The notes under the pieces are model-generated. The model was not told where the DNA came from and searched no databases. It saw nothing but the letters and a program-made list of their open reading frames with translations. A stretch of 58,823 nucleotides of DNA from Prevotella sp. (GTDB lineage Bacteria > Bacteroidota > Bacteroidia > Bacteroidales > Bacteroidaceae): contig JAFZUS010000033.1 in NCBI GenBank assembly GCA_017618275.1, positions 1-58,823 on the forward strand, read 5' to 3'. The position numbers and the translations under genes are program-made. Of the stretch, positions 23,303 through 32,252 are shown in pieces (within the stretch, counting starts at the first letter, position 1; the number at the start of each line of letters is the position of its first letter).

Positions 23303-24229
23303 CTAAAAAAAACCTTCGCCGTCCTCCGAAAACAGCGTGAGAGTTAGGTCAAACTTAATCCAAACCGTAGTGCCGTCCGTCGTGAAGTCCGTCACCGTCT
23401 GCCCCTTGTAGAAACCCTTGAAAGAGTCGTTCAAGGGAGCAATCGTTATAGTCCTTGCCCCTGCGAGGGTGCTGTCCTCCGCTTCATCGTCTATCTTCGT
23501 GAGGTCATAGAGCAGGGCATCGTAGTTTCTCCACACGGCTGATGCCGTGCCCTCCATCTGGCATTTCAGGGTTATGTCCCTCGCCCTTACAGTTACCTCC
23601 GTATTGCTCTGCGTCTGGCTCCAATCCCCGTTTGAGTAAATTTTGGGATTCTCGTCATAGGTAGCACCATTCTCCGTTGATATGTTCCTTACAAGAAGAG
23701 GCTTCACATCAGCACCCCTTGACACTCCGGCGACAGTGCCTTTCAGCACCCTCACTCCGTAGGCTGAAATCGCCGTCCCGTCTATCTTGTAGTTGTTGTT
23801 CGCAGGAAGCGAACTTGACGGAGCAAGGTATTCGTAGTTCTCCAAAGGGGAGTCTGCGGCGAATCTCACCACTATCTCGTTGAAAGCAAGTGCGTGGGAA
23901 AGGGAAGGCATAGACACAACCCTTAGAGTGAGGCTTCTCCCTATGTCGGAGAAAGAGTATGACATCTTCGGCTTTGACAACAGGAAGAAGTAGAAAGCCC
24001 TCATACTCTCCACGCTTCCCTTGCATACGAACTTTATGTCCAAGTCCCTTGTGTCAAGGTGTATCTCCGACAGGTCAGGCTCATACCCGTCCATCTCCTG
24101 CCAGTCGTTCCCCTGTATCTGTTTGAGAGACGGCCACTGAACGAGGTCGTTGTATCCGCCCCGTGACACGAAGGTCTGGTAGGTGTTCCAGATGTTCGTT
24201 CCGTCAACTGTTACCGTCCCGTTTCTCAT
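23303..24229 (-). CDS. Distal tail protein (Dit-like)
   Basis: 308 residues, mostly beta. Features: DGTNIWNTYQTFVSRGGYND at the start, then MRAFYFFLLSKPKM, a middle with VRVLKGTVAGVSRG, and a C-terminal half with VTVRARDITLKCQMEG and IKFDLTLTLFSEDGEGFF. The gene follows the tape measure with a 4-bp overlap and precedes the fibres, the normal place of the distal tail protein that forms the tail-end ring. The stop codon is part of an 8-T run that may allow -1 frameshifting into a 28-residue extension. Confidence 0.7.
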   Translation of the reverse strand: MRNGTVTVDGTNIWNTYQTFVSRGGYNDLVQWPSLKQIQGNDWQEMDGYEPDLSEIHLDTRDLDIKFVCKGSVESMRAFYFFLLSKPKMSYSFSDIGRSLTLRVVSMPSLSHALAFNEIVVRFAADSPLENYEYLAPSSSLPANNNYKIDGTAISAYGVRVLKGTVAGVSRGADVKPLLVRNISTENGATYDENPKIYSNGDWSQTQSNTEVTVRARDITLKCQMEGTASAVWRNYDALLYDLTKIDDEAEDSTLAGARTITIAPLNDSFKGFYKGQTVTDFTTDGTTVWIKFDLTLTLFSEDGEGFF

Positions 24230-27200
24230 AGCATATTCACTCCCTTGTCCACTATCGTGCTTATGTCGCTCTTCATACGGACTGTGAGTTCGTTCGTACT
24301 CCTTGAAGAGCCTTCAATCTGCTGTGTGCTCTGTGCCACCGCAAGCATTCCGCTTTGCAAGTCTTCCAGCGTAGCCCCTATGGTGGCGAACTGAACTTCC
24401 GCCCTTGCGAGGGCGTTCCGTATCTCTGCTATGTCCTGTGAATAGTCCAAGCCGATACCTGCCGAATAAGCCCCGTTTGAGGCCGTTCCCGCCCCCATGA
24501 GCATCGCTTGGGTAAGTTTCCTTACATTCTCGTTTATTTCGTAAGTATGGCCCTGTATTGCGGTCAGCCTTCCGTTGCTTTCGTCTATGCTCTCCTGACT
24601 TGCTCCGAGGGAGGAACGGGTAGCGGCCTGCCTCTGGCTCTTGTTATTGAGGATGTCGTACCCTGCTGACCTCATATACTCCCTTGCGGCGGTCATCTGC
24701 TCGTCATACGCCTGTATTCCTTCCTGCCAGATGTCCGTGAAGGCCATGAGGTCGTCAACGAGATTCTGGTCGCCACCTGCTCCGAAGGAAGCCTCAAAAC
24801 TCTTTTGCAAATCGTCGAACATATCTCCGAACACGGCGCTGAATACCATCTGCTCAATGAGGCTTTCAATGGTGTCGGAGACCTTGTCGTGGAAGGAGTC
24901 AATCGCAGAGTTCAGCTTCCCGTTCTTGAAGGCTTCCGCAAGTGAATCGGAGAGGGAAGTGCCGAGGTCTCCCGCTATCTGCGAGAAGGTGTCCTTCATC
25001 GCCTGCTCCGCTTCAAGAGCCTTGTCCTTTATCTCTTCCCAGTTGTCAACTATCTGCTTGGTCTCGTCATCCAGCTTGTCATAGTTGGCAAGGAGTTCGT
25101 CGGAGAGGTTGTACTGGTCATCCCAGAGTTTTCCGTACTTGCTTGTCAGGTCCTCAAAGACAGGAACGACCTTCGTGGAGAGAAGTCCTGCGACAGCTCC
25201 CACAGCCGCACCAATCCCAGCCGTAGCCCAAGACAGGACACCGCCTCCGAGGGCGACTCCTGCCGCCGCACCTGCGGCTGCTCCCTTGCCGACATTTCCC
25301 CAGTCAATCGCCTTGCGAGTGCCCGTCTGCACCTTGCCCCCTGCGAGTTTGGCTTGCATCTTCTGGAGTTCGGACATCGCGGAGGAATATTGCAACGCCC
25401 CGTCAATGGCCTTCTTGTAAGGATTCTCCACGCCGAAGATGTTTCTCTGCTTGTAGTCAAGGGCTTCAAGTTTCAGCATACGCATCTTCTGCTCCGATGC
25501 CTCTATGCTCTTGTTCCAAGCGTCCTGTGCCTTCTTGTTATTTATGATAGCACTTGCTATCATTGACACGAGGGACAAGGCACCTGATATTCCCGCTGAA
25601 ATCTTGTCGCTCTCCGTTGCCGTCTTTGAGAAAATCGTCTGGAGGTTTCCTGCTTCACTTGCTATGGAACTGAACAAGGAGCCGATGTTGGCTATCTCGT
25701 CCCCTATTCCGTCAAACATCCCCTCGAACTGCCCCATGATGCTTCCGAGTTGGGAGAAGGCGGATGCGATTTCAGAAATGGAATCGGTTATGCCCCTTTC
25801 AAGGTCTTCCCTTAACTGACGAGCATCCTCACGGTACTTCTGTATCTCTTCCCTAAACTCTTCCTCTCCTTGCTCTGCGAGGTTGTCCGCTTCCAAGTCC
25901 CACAGGTCTGCGAGTTTCCTCTTTCCAAGGCTGTCGATAAGCCCCGAGAAGCCCCATTTGCGGGACCTGTCGCTCTGTACGGATAACTGGTTACGGAGAC
26001 GGTTATACAATTCAGATAACGCCTCTATGTTGCCATCGCTGGCGGCCTTGTCAATGGCTTCCTGTGTAAGTTCTATGGCACGGGAGAGTTGGGTGTCGGT
26101 CAGGCTCTTCGCATCTGCGAATATGAAGGAGAAAGCGTCGCTGTACTGCCTTTGCAACTCATACAACGCCTGTTCCTTCTCCTTGCCGAGCGTTTTCTTA
26201 GCGAACTCGTCCTCTTCATCCTCTATTGCCTTGTCATACTTCTCCGTGATTGCAAGTTCCTTCTCCCTGTAATCGCCGTACTTCTCCAAGTAAGCCCACC
26301 TGTTGGCGTTGCGGGAGTCAAGAATCTGCTTCTCCAGTTTGGCTGTCTCGTTCTCGTACCTCAGTTGCTCGTTCTCCGTAGCGGCGTTGTGCAGGTCATT
26401 GGCTTTCAGCACAAGCTCATCCTGCGTGTTGAACACGAAACCTGCGGTGGAGCCTCCGTGTGTAGCCTTGTATTGTTTCTTCTGGAAATCTTCAAGCTGT
26501 TCAAGCCTGTCCCTGTACTGCCTTTCAATCTCTGCCGACCTGACTTCGTGCTCATGTCGCATCTCGGCTCTTTCCTTTGCGAAGCCGTCCTTCATGGAAC
26601 TCAGTTTCAACGCCTGCCTCTCGGCTTCAAGGTCTGCTTCGGAGTCGGCAAAACTCTTCTCCAAGTCCTGCCTCTTCTCTTCAAACTCCAACGCCTGTTC
26701 CGACATACGGAGTGCGGCCTGATTGGAAGAGTTCTCAACACGGAGAGCCATACGCTTCGCACTCTCCCTCTGTGCCTCTATCTCAAGCACCTGCTTTTCA
26801 AGGTGTGCCTGTGCCTCCAACTGTTCAAGGGAAGAATCGGTGAGACCGTTGGAGGCTTCCATTATCTTGTATTCTTCCTTGGCGAACTCAATCTGCTTGT
26901 CGTACTTCTGATTGATGAGTTCCATCATCTTGGCACTCGCAGCATTTCTCTCTGCCTGAGTGCCTACATAGAGTTTGTTCCTCTGCTCGGCTATCTGCTT
27001 GTCAAGTTCGCCTTCCTCCTTCTCCCACGCCATCCTCTCTCGGCGTAGTTTGTCCCTGCGGACATTGAGGTCGGATTCTGCCTTGCCTATGGCGTGTATT
27101 CCCTCGACGGTATCTTCGACCTTGTCCAGAATAGAGCCTTCCTTGAACTCATCAAACGCCTGTCCGAAGAGTTCGCCTGCACCCTTGAAGTCCAACTTAA

Positions 27201-28014
27201 CAAGAGCCCCAAGAGCCTGAGTGAGCGTCTTGGAAGCCTGAATGATAGACTTGAAGCGGTCTATCACGAATTGCTTGATGGAGTTGCCAAAGTTCTTCAA
27301 CGCCTCTAAGGGATTGGTGAACGCATTATAGAGGGCTTTCCCTACATTGAACACGACCTGTTGCAACCCTGCCATCAATCCAGAAAGGTAACCTGTTATC
27401 TTTGCCAGTTTTTCCTGCCCTTCTGAGGTCTTTGAGAGCCAAGTGGTAATGGCCTTATAAGCGAGTATCAATGCGGCTAAAATCGCCCCTAATGGCGTTG
27501 CAATGAAGGCTTTGGCCGCACCTGTCATCTGATTCAGCCCCGTTACGGCGTTTTTAAGAGGACCGGGCAGTCCTGCTATTATCTTCTTGTAGTTTTCCGT
27601 GCCTCCAAGGAGTTTTATCATTACGCCCTCGCCCTTCTCTTCCTCTGCCGTCAACTCCGCAAGGTGTCCTCTCAACTGCTCCGTCTCGGTACTCACATCC
27701 TTTATCTGCTCTGCGAGGGCACTCATCTGGTCGCCGTATTCCTTGACTTTCTCCACATCCCCTGCGGCGGCGGCTTCCTCCTGCTTCTGTGCGAGTTCTG
27801 TTAGTTGGTCGGAGTAGCCTTTCAGCACTTCCTCGTTCCCTTCTATGGCTTTGTTAAGGGCTTTCACCGCCTCTTCCGTGTCGGAGAAGTCAAAGGACTG
27901 GGACAGGTTGTGCATATCGCCAGCCATCTGTTCCATCCGTGCCGTCGTATCCTGAATCACGGACACGATGTTGCTGTTGTCTCCCGTTATGTCAATGTGT
28001 ATTCCTCCTGCCAT
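24226..28014 (-). CDS. Tape measure protein
   Basis: 1262 residues, strongly helical and coiled coil over most of its length, with hydrophobic segments near residues 165-190 (AFIATPLGAILAALILAYKAITTW, partly quoted) and about 930-960 (Ala/Gly-rich AAGAAAGVALGGGVLSW). Long Glu/Lys/Gln heptads (residues 310-700) are typical. It sets tail length and is thought to be ejected with the DNA. At about 0.15 nm per residue the tail would be near 190 nm, which supports a long non-contractile tail; no sheath gene is present. Confidence 0.9.
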   Translation of the reverse strand: MAGGIHIDITGDNSNIVSVIQDTTARMEQMAGDMHNLSQSFDFSDTEEAVKALNKAIEGNEEVLKGYSDQLTELAQKQEEAAAAGDVEKVKEYGDQMSALAEQIKDVSTETEQLRGHLAELTAEEEKGEGVMIKLLGGTENYKKIIAGLPGPLKNAVTGLNQMTGAAKAFIATPLGAILAALILAYKAITTWLSKTSEGQEKLAKITGYLSGLMAGLQQVVFNVGKALYNAFTNPLEALKNFGNSIKQFVIDRFKSIIQASKTLTQALGALVKLDFKGAGELFGQAFDEFKEGSILDKVEDTVEGIHAIGKAESDLNVRRDKLRRERMAWEKEEGELDKQIAEQRNKLYVGTQAERNAASAKMMELINQKYDKQIEFAKEEYKIMEASNGLTDSSLEQLEAQAHLEKQVLEIEAQRESAKRMALRVENSSNQAALRMSEQALEFEEKRQDLEKSFADSEADLEAERQALKLSSMKDGFAKERAEMRHEHEVRSAEIERQYRDRLEQLEDFQKKQYKATHGGSTAGFVFNTQDELVLKANDLHNAATENEQLRYENETAKLEKQILDSRNANRWAYLEKYGDYREKELAITEKYDKAIEDEEDEFAKKTLGKEKEQALYELQRQYSDAFSFIFADAKSLTDTQLSRAIELTQEAIDKAASDGNIEALSELYNRLRNQLSVQSDRSRKWGFSGLIDSLGKRKLADLWDLEADNLAEQGEEEFREEIQKYREDARQLREDLERGITDSISEIASAFSQLGSIMGQFEGMFDGIGDEIANIGSLFSSIASEAGNLQTIFSKTATESDKISAGISGALSLVSMIASAIINNKKAQDAWNKSIEASEQKMRMLKLEALDYKQRNIFGVENPYKKAIDGALQYSSAMSELQKMQAKLAGGKVQTGTRKAIDWGNVGKGAAAGAAAGVALGGGVLSWATAGIGAAVGAVAGLLSTKVVPVFEDLTSKYGKLWDDQYNLSDELLANYDKLDDETKQIVDNWEEIKDKALEAEQAMKDTFSQIAGDLGTSLSDSLAEAFKNGKLNSAIDSFHDKVSDTIESLIEQMVFSAVFGDMFDDLQKSFEASFGAGGDQNLVDDLMAFTDIWQEGIQAYDEQMTAAREYMRSAGYDILNNKSQRQAATRSSLGASQESIDESNGRLTAIQGHTYEINENVRKLTQAMLMGAGTASNGAYSAGIGLDYSQDIAEIRNALARAEVQFATIGATLEDLQSGMLAVAQSTQQIEGSSRSTNELTVRMKSDISTIVDKGVNML

Positions 28015-28020
28015 GTCCTC

Positions 28021-28734
28021 TTACCTCCATTTCTGCGTTTTGATGAAGTCCTTGAATGAATCCTTACCGCTTACTTTCACGACCACATTATCGTTTGGAA
28101 TGCGTGCCTGCTTCCGTTCCTCGTCAGTCAGGAACACCGTCCTCACTTGGTCGGTCAGCATGAGCATAAGGTTGGAGTAACTGATGCCCCAAAGGACATA
28201 CTGATAAGACCACCCGTAGCGCTCACAGGCAGAGTCTATCAGTGAGCCCCAAATGGTCTTGCCTCCGAAGGTGAGGGAGTTCCTTGAATCCTTCTCCTTC
28301 ACCTTCATTATCTTGTTCATTTTCTCTGTTTCCTTGTTGATACCGAAATGCCTCATTATGTCATCAGTCCTGTCAAGCCTGAAAATCATAATGAGGATGG
28401 TAGCGATGTCTTCCGTCTCAAAGTCCTTGAACTCCTTTATACGCTTCGTAACCTTGCTCTCGTCAAGGCACTCGTCAGACGGAAGGGTGGCATAGGCAAC
28501 AAGACGGACGCACTCGTCCCTCTTCCCCTGTGCCGTCACATAACTGAAATAGTAAATGTCATCCGTCGGCTTGAAGTCGTTGAATCCAATCGTCTCCAAC
28601 AGACGGGACATAAGCTGAATCTTCCCCAGCGAGGGGCGGTACACTGCGTAATGCCTGCCCTTGATGGAGAAACTGATTGGCCGCTCTATCAAAACATCGG
28701 ATATGTCTGCCTTACTGATAATTTCTTTCTCCAT
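28021..28734 (-). CDS. Tail assembly chaperone
   Basis: 237 residues, soluble and helical, with IKGRHYAVYRPSLGKIQLMS near the start and GSLIDSACERYGWSYQYVLWG in the second half. The position between tail tube and tape measure is that of tail assembly chaperones, which coat the tape measure until the tube is polymerised. In many phages two products come from a frameshift; here a single open frame covers the space and I see no slippery site at its end (6 bp to the tape measure). Confidence 0.7.
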   Translation of the reverse strand: MEKEIISKADISDVLIERPISFSIKGRHYAVYRPSLGKIQLMSRLLETIGFNDFKPTDDIYYFSYVTAQGKRDECVRLVAYATLPSDECLDESKVTKRIKEFKDFETEDIATILIMIFRLDRTDDIMRHFGINKETEKMNKIMKVKEKDSRNSLTFGGKTIWGSLIDSACERYGWSYQYVLWGISYSNLMLMLTDQVRTVFLTDEERKQARIPNDNVVVKVSGKDSFKDFIKTQKWR

Positions 28735-28775
28735 GCCTCACCGGGGAAGAGTTCAAATGTCAAACAACTATCGTT

Positions 28776-28806
28776 AAAAAAAGCCCGTGAATTTCCCCTC
28801 ACGGGC
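28776..28806 (-). terminator. Strong intrinsic terminator after the tail tube gene
   Basis: On the minus strand GCCCGTGA (28806-28799) pairs with TCACGGGC (28790-28783), loop GGGGAAAT, followed by seven T. It lies between the tail tube gene and the chaperone gene and would lower expression of the downstream tail and lysis genes relative to head and tube genes. Confidence 0.85.
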
Positions 28807-28840
28807 GGAAGGGGTGACCAGATGAAAAAAGCATTTTTGA

Positions 28841-29302
28841 CTACTGACCGCTGCCAGAGCCAGAGCCGTGTGTCCAAGCAATCTGATTGCCACTTGCGGG
28901 CATGATGCTTTCAAAAGTGTAAATACGGCGTGCTCCGTCGTCAGCCGAGAACTCGTCCTCATAACGGGCTGAAGCCTCATTGATTGTCATGGTTGGCGCT
29001 CCGGTTTCCTCGGAAGTGACAACTATCTTGTAAGTGCCCGTAATTACGCCATCTGCGGACTTGTCTTCCAGAGGCATAGTCCTGTTCTTTGCGAAACGGA
29101 CGGCGAAAGTGAAGGTAAACGAGTTCTTGTCGTAACGGATAGCCTCGTAACCGCCTCCCTCGATATCAGCAGTGTGCTTGTCGCCAGACTCGGTAGAGAG
29201 CTGGGTGCTGTCAGCCACGGGTGTAGGGACAGTCAGGTTTGCACTTGAACCCGAAACGTTAGTGATTGTGATAGTGGGCTTACCCCAAAGTATGATTGCC
29301 AT
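28841..29302 (-). CDS. Major tail tube protein
   Basis: 153 residues, all-beta with Thr/Ser-rich strands (KPTITITNVSGSSANLTVPT, FTFTFAVRFAKNRTMPL, TYKIVVTSEETGAPTMTINE), an exposed loop with KHTADIEGGGYEAI, and a Gly/Ser tail. Size, composition and location (after the connector genes, followed by a strong terminator) fit the abundant protein that stacks in hexameric rings as the tail tube. Confidence 0.8.
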   Translation of the reverse strand: MAIILWGKPTITITNVSGSSANLTVPTPVADSTQLSTESGDKHTADIEGGGYEAIRYDKNSFTFTFAVRFAKNRTMPLEDKSADGVITGTYKIVVTSEETGAPTMTINEASARYEDEFSADDGARRIYTFESIMPASGNQIAWTHGSGSGSGQ

Positions 29303-29316
29303 AGTCTAAGTCGGTT

Positions 29317-29718
29317 TTATTCGTTGTTGTACCTTATTGAAATCTGATTGTTGATGATGTGCCAGTCGGCTCCATAGACCTTCATCACTTCCTGCGAGTC
29401 AAGTTCATAGATGGCGTCGCCGTCATGCTTGTAAGCGAAGAGGGAAGCGGCCTCGGTACAGAGTGCCCTCAGCCGTGCCGTATCCTCTATCGCCTCCCTG
29501 CCCCTTCTCTTGTCTGCCACATAGATGTTCACATTGGCCGTTGCCTGTTGCATCTGTGCTCCCGCCGTCCTCGCTATGACCGCTATGACTATGTCCTCCG
29601 CTTCGGAGTTCAGGGGGCGCTGGTCCTTATAGACACTGCCCGTAACCATAGTGGCGAGGTTGGATTGTGAAACCCAAGTCCAAAGTTCATCCTTTATGTC
29701 TATGTCCGTGTGTATCAT
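29317..29718 (-). CDS. Tail terminator / tail completion protein
   Basis: 133 residues, alpha/beta, with DIDIKDELWTWVSQSNLATM at the start and a central beta pair (DIVIAVIARTAGAQMQQATANVN, partly quoted), then helix REAIEDTARLRALCTEAASLF. The pattern and place, between the gp10-like protein and the tube, match tail-terminator proteins that cap the tail and join it to the head. It overlaps its upstream neighbour by 4 bp. Confidence 0.7.
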   Translation of the reverse strand: MIHTDIDIKDELWTWVSQSNLATMVTGSVYKDQRPLNSEAEDIVIAVIARTAGAQMQQATANVNIYVADKRRGREAIEDTARLRALCTEAASLFAYKHDGDAIYELDSQEVMKVYGADWHIINNQISIRYNNE

Positions 29719-30173
29719 AATCCTTTGGCGTTTTCGTACTTCTGTATCATTTCGGCTACCAACTGCTGTGCTACAAGTTTGGCTTGTGCGAGAACGGTCT
29801 TGTTCTCCTTCTTCTCCACATAGGCGGCGTACTCCATTCCTGCTACCACGATAAGGGCGATTCCTTTCGGATAGAGCGACACGAGGGATTGGGCGTAGGA
29901 TTTACCCATCTCGCTTCCATTCGGGTCTTCTGGCGTCCTTTTCGGCCCGTCAACGCGGGGGAAGGAACTCATCTCTATCGGCTCTCCGTCAAGCGATATG
30001 ATATACCCTATGGAAGAACGGAGGTTGCCCGTCTGGTCGTCCCAGTTGCTTATGAGGCTGTCCCTGATTTGGTTTACCACATCAAGGCCGACTTCATGAA
30101 GCATGGCGATTACCCTGTGAAGGTGCTTTTCCGATTCCTTCATGAGGTAGTCCCTGATGGCCTTTATGTCCAT
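29715..30173 (-). CDS. HK97 gp10-like neck protein
   Basis: 152 residues from the ATG at 30173, which follows GAGG; an in-frame ATG at 30191 would overlap the upstream gene by 10 bp. The sequence has the family pattern: N-terminal helix (IRDYLMKESEKHLHRVI), VVNQIRDSLI, TGNLRSSIGYIISLDG, and the strand YAAYVEKKENK. HK97 gp10-like proteins are head-tail connection components in siphophages. Confidence 0.75.
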   Translation of the reverse strand: MDIKAIRDYLMKESEKHLHRVIAMLHEVGLDVVNQIRDSLISNWDDQTGNLRSSIGYIISLDGEPIEMSSFPRVDGPKRTPEDPNGSEMGKSYAQSLVSLYPKGIALIVVAGMEYAAYVEKKENKTVLAQAKLVAQQLVAEMIQKYENAKGL

Positions 30174-30181
30174 CTGGACCT

Positions 30182-30511
30182 CTACACCCATACCTTCATG
30201 TCAAGCTGTCCCCTGTGGAAACCCATCACGGAGAACTCGCCCCTCACTATGCCGTCCTGCGAAGTCAACTCAATCACATCCCCGTAACGGAGAAGGAGGT
30301 TGGGATTGACATTGAGATAGACCGTGAAGGAATACTTGTAAACAGTCCCGTCAGGGAGGGTTATCGTCTGTGCCGAGCCGTTGGGCTCATAGCGACAGGG
30401 GATGTAGTCGGAATAGGTCGCCTGACCTTCCACCCAGTCCCCGTTCCCGTCGTAAGAGCCTTCGCCCTTGCGGACAATCCTCATTCTGTGCGGTCTGAAC
30501 GATACAAGCAT
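30182..30511 (-). CDS. Head-tail connector (stopper-like)
   Basis: 109 residues, beta-barrel-like, with RMRIVRKGEGSYDGNGDWV, YIPCRYEPNGSA and RYGDVIELTSQDG. The order of strands and the DGxGDW turn fit head-closure (stopper) proteins that plug the portal after packaging. It lies between the adaptor-like and gp10-like genes, the usual order. Confidence 0.7.
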   Translation of the reverse strand: MLVSFRPHRMRIVRKGEGSYDGNGDWVEGQATYSDYIPCRYEPNGSAQTITLPDGTVYKYSFTVYLNVNPNLLLRYGDVIELTSQDGIVRGEFSVMGFHRGQLDMKVWV

Positions 30512-30517
30512 CTCTCC

Positions 30518-30844
30518 TTACAGGTTTTCTCCCTTGTAGCCGTAGGTCGCTCCCGGTACGAGCCCGTCTTCCCCTGCGAGGTGTGCGAATCTCTTGGCGA
30601 GTGCAAGAAAAGCCTTCTTGTCCTCTGCGGTAAAAGATATGCTCACGCCTCCCTCGGATATGTTGGGCTGTGTCGCAAGACCGAAGTACAGCCTCGCCTT
30701 CAAGCGATTGAGGGTGGTAACATCAACGGTGCTTACATCAACGGCCTTGTCCGTCCCTACCTCCAGAGAGATAGAGTCAAGGAATGTATCCGCTACGGGG
30801 TAGGGGGACAGACCAGTGAGAAGTTCGCTAATTGTCATCGCCAA
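30518..30844 (-). CDS. Head-tail adaptor protein
   Basis: 108 residues, mainly helical: MTISELLTGLSPYPVADTFL, then TVDVTTLNRLKARLYFGLAT and an end helix KKAFLALAKRFAHLAGED. Helical adaptor proteins under the portal have this size and always lie between capsid and stopper genes. It resembles an uncharacterised Bacteroidales phage family (DUF6706-like, from memory). Confidence 0.7.
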   Translation of the reverse strand: MAMTISELLTGLSPYPVADTFLDSISLEVGTDKAVDVSTVDVTTLNRLKARLYFGLATQPNISEGGVSISFTAEDKKAFLALAKRFAHLAGEDGLVPGATYGYKGENL

Positions 30845-30861
30845 TCAGTATTGTCAAAGAT

Positions 30862-32226
30862 TTAGGCTGCTTGCTCGATGTCAACGGTAGCGGTGTTGCC
30901 CTCGCTGTCGGTGATAGTCAGAACGGTAGTCCTCTTAACTGCTCCAGAGCCGTTGTTGGCAGATACCTTTACGGTAATCTCGTTGCCAGCGGTAGTGATA
31001 GTGCACCAAGAGTCAGCCACAGGAACAGCGGCTGTCCAAGGAAGGTCAGCGTGAACGACTTTCACTTTCTTGCCAGTAGTATTGGCGGCGGCTGTGAATG
31101 TAACCTTGTCAACATCGGTGTCGATTACGCCTGTTCCGCTTGCGTGGAGTACATAGATGTGCTCTCCGTCGTCAATCACGGGCATAACGAGTGCCTGTGC
31201 AGCGGTGAACTCTTCAAGGCTCGGCTCATTGTGGCTATACTCTGATACGAGGATGAAGCCTGAGTTCTGGTAAGATACACCAGCAACCCTGTTCATGTCC
31301 TCTGCGAGTGTGCCATAGACCAGACGGCCTACGGTAGCGGAAGGAACTCCTACTACATTACCCTGCTCCCAAGGCTTGACAGGAGTCTGTGTGCCGTTCT
31401 TCGCCTCTACCATGTATGAGTTGTTCACGATATGGAAGGTAGCACCGAACTCGTCTCCGAGGGCTTCAAGTGTTTTCTGGCGGTTAGGCATAGGAAGGGT
31501 GGCGGCGCTGATGATTACCTGATTGTTTGCGGTAGCAACGAGTTCCTTCACATCCTGACATTTACGAGCGTAGTTGAAGTAGGCCTCTGACAGATAGACA
31601 TCGCTGATTGAGTCGGAGTTAGCGTCTGCGGCGTCAAACAACTGGCGAATGTCGTCCAGAGGGAGAGCGTGCTCGCTGTCGCTCCAAGCGGCGGCGATTG
31701 CGTGGAACTTGTTAGCGTCCTTGTAGCCGAAGTCAACACGGATGCCGAGGCCTTCCATATTGTCGTCAGCAATGAGAATCTGACCGGATGAAAGAGCCTG
31801 CTCGAACATAATCTCAACCCTTGTCTGGATTCCTCCGATGACCTTCGGAACATTGTTGAGAATACGCCTTGCGATGTCAGCCTCCTGCTGTCCCTTTGAC
31901 TCCATTACCATGATGTCGGAGATTTCCTTCTCCTTGAGGGACTTCTTGATGCCGAGTTTAGCAACTTCGCCTGATGCACGGGAGAGAGTGCCACGCCTCT
32001 TGAGAGGAAGCGGGGAGTCCATCGCCACTACATCGGCGGCTACGATGCTGTTGTTGAGTGAGGTTGAGTTCCAAGTCAGGTCGGGGGTGTACTCTTCCCT
32101 GAGCATGGTAGGATAGAGGTAGGTCGGCTGCTGTTTCTTGCCGTTCCAGTATTCGGTGAATCTGCCAACAAAGCCCTTGAAGAACTTATCGACATAAGCG
32201 GCGAAAATTGAAGTATTCTGTGCCAT
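30862..32226 (-). CDS. Major capsid protein with C-terminal BACON-like domain
   Basis: 454 residues. The first about 370 form the capsid protein: helical N-arm (KFFKGFVGRFTEYWNGK), a long helix (KGQQEADIARRILNNVPKVI), spine and loop regions with RVDFGYKDANKF. Residues about 375-454 are a separate beta domain with the marks of BACON/Ig-like modules: LPWTAAVPVADSWCTI, then NEITVKVSANNGSGAVKRTT and VLTITDSEGNTATVDIEQ. BACON domains of Bacteroidetes are linked to mucin or glycan binding. The domain would be displayed on every capsid subunit. Neighbours are decoration/fibre and scaffold genes. Confidence 0.85.
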   Translation of the reverse strand: MAQNTSIFAAYVDKFFKGFVGRFTEYWNGKKQQPTYLYPTMLREEYTPDLTWNSTSLNNSIVAADVVAMDSPLPLKRRGTLSRASGEVAKLGIKKSLKEKEISDIMVMESKGQQEADIARRILNNVPKVIGGIQTRVEIMFEQALSSGQILIADDNMEGLGIRVDFGYKDANKFHAIAAAWSDSEHALPLDDIRQLFDAADANSDSISDVYLSEAYFNYARKCQDVKELVATANNQVIISAATLPMPNRQKTLEALGDEFGATFHIVNNSYMVEAKNGTQTPVKPWEQGNVVGVPSATVGRLVYGTLAEDMNRVAGVSYQNSGFILVSEYSHNEPSLEEFTAAQALVMPVIDDGEHIYVLHASGTGVIDTDVDKVTFTAAANTTGKKVKVVHADLPWTAAVPVADSWCTITTAGNEITVKVSANNGSGAVKRTTVLTITDSEGNTATVDIEQAA

Positions 32227-32252
32227 AGTTTAAGTAAGTTTTTAAGGGTTTA

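Noticed and set aside
26089-27048. 319-codon plus-strand ORF opposite the tape measure gene
   Set aside because: Leu/Val-rich composition is what the antisense of a Glu/Lys/Gln coiled coil gives; no start signal and fully inside a well-supported gene.
28021-28734. Frameshift pair for the tail assembly chaperone
   Set aside because: No slippery site found near the end and only 6 bp before the tape measure, so no room for a second product.
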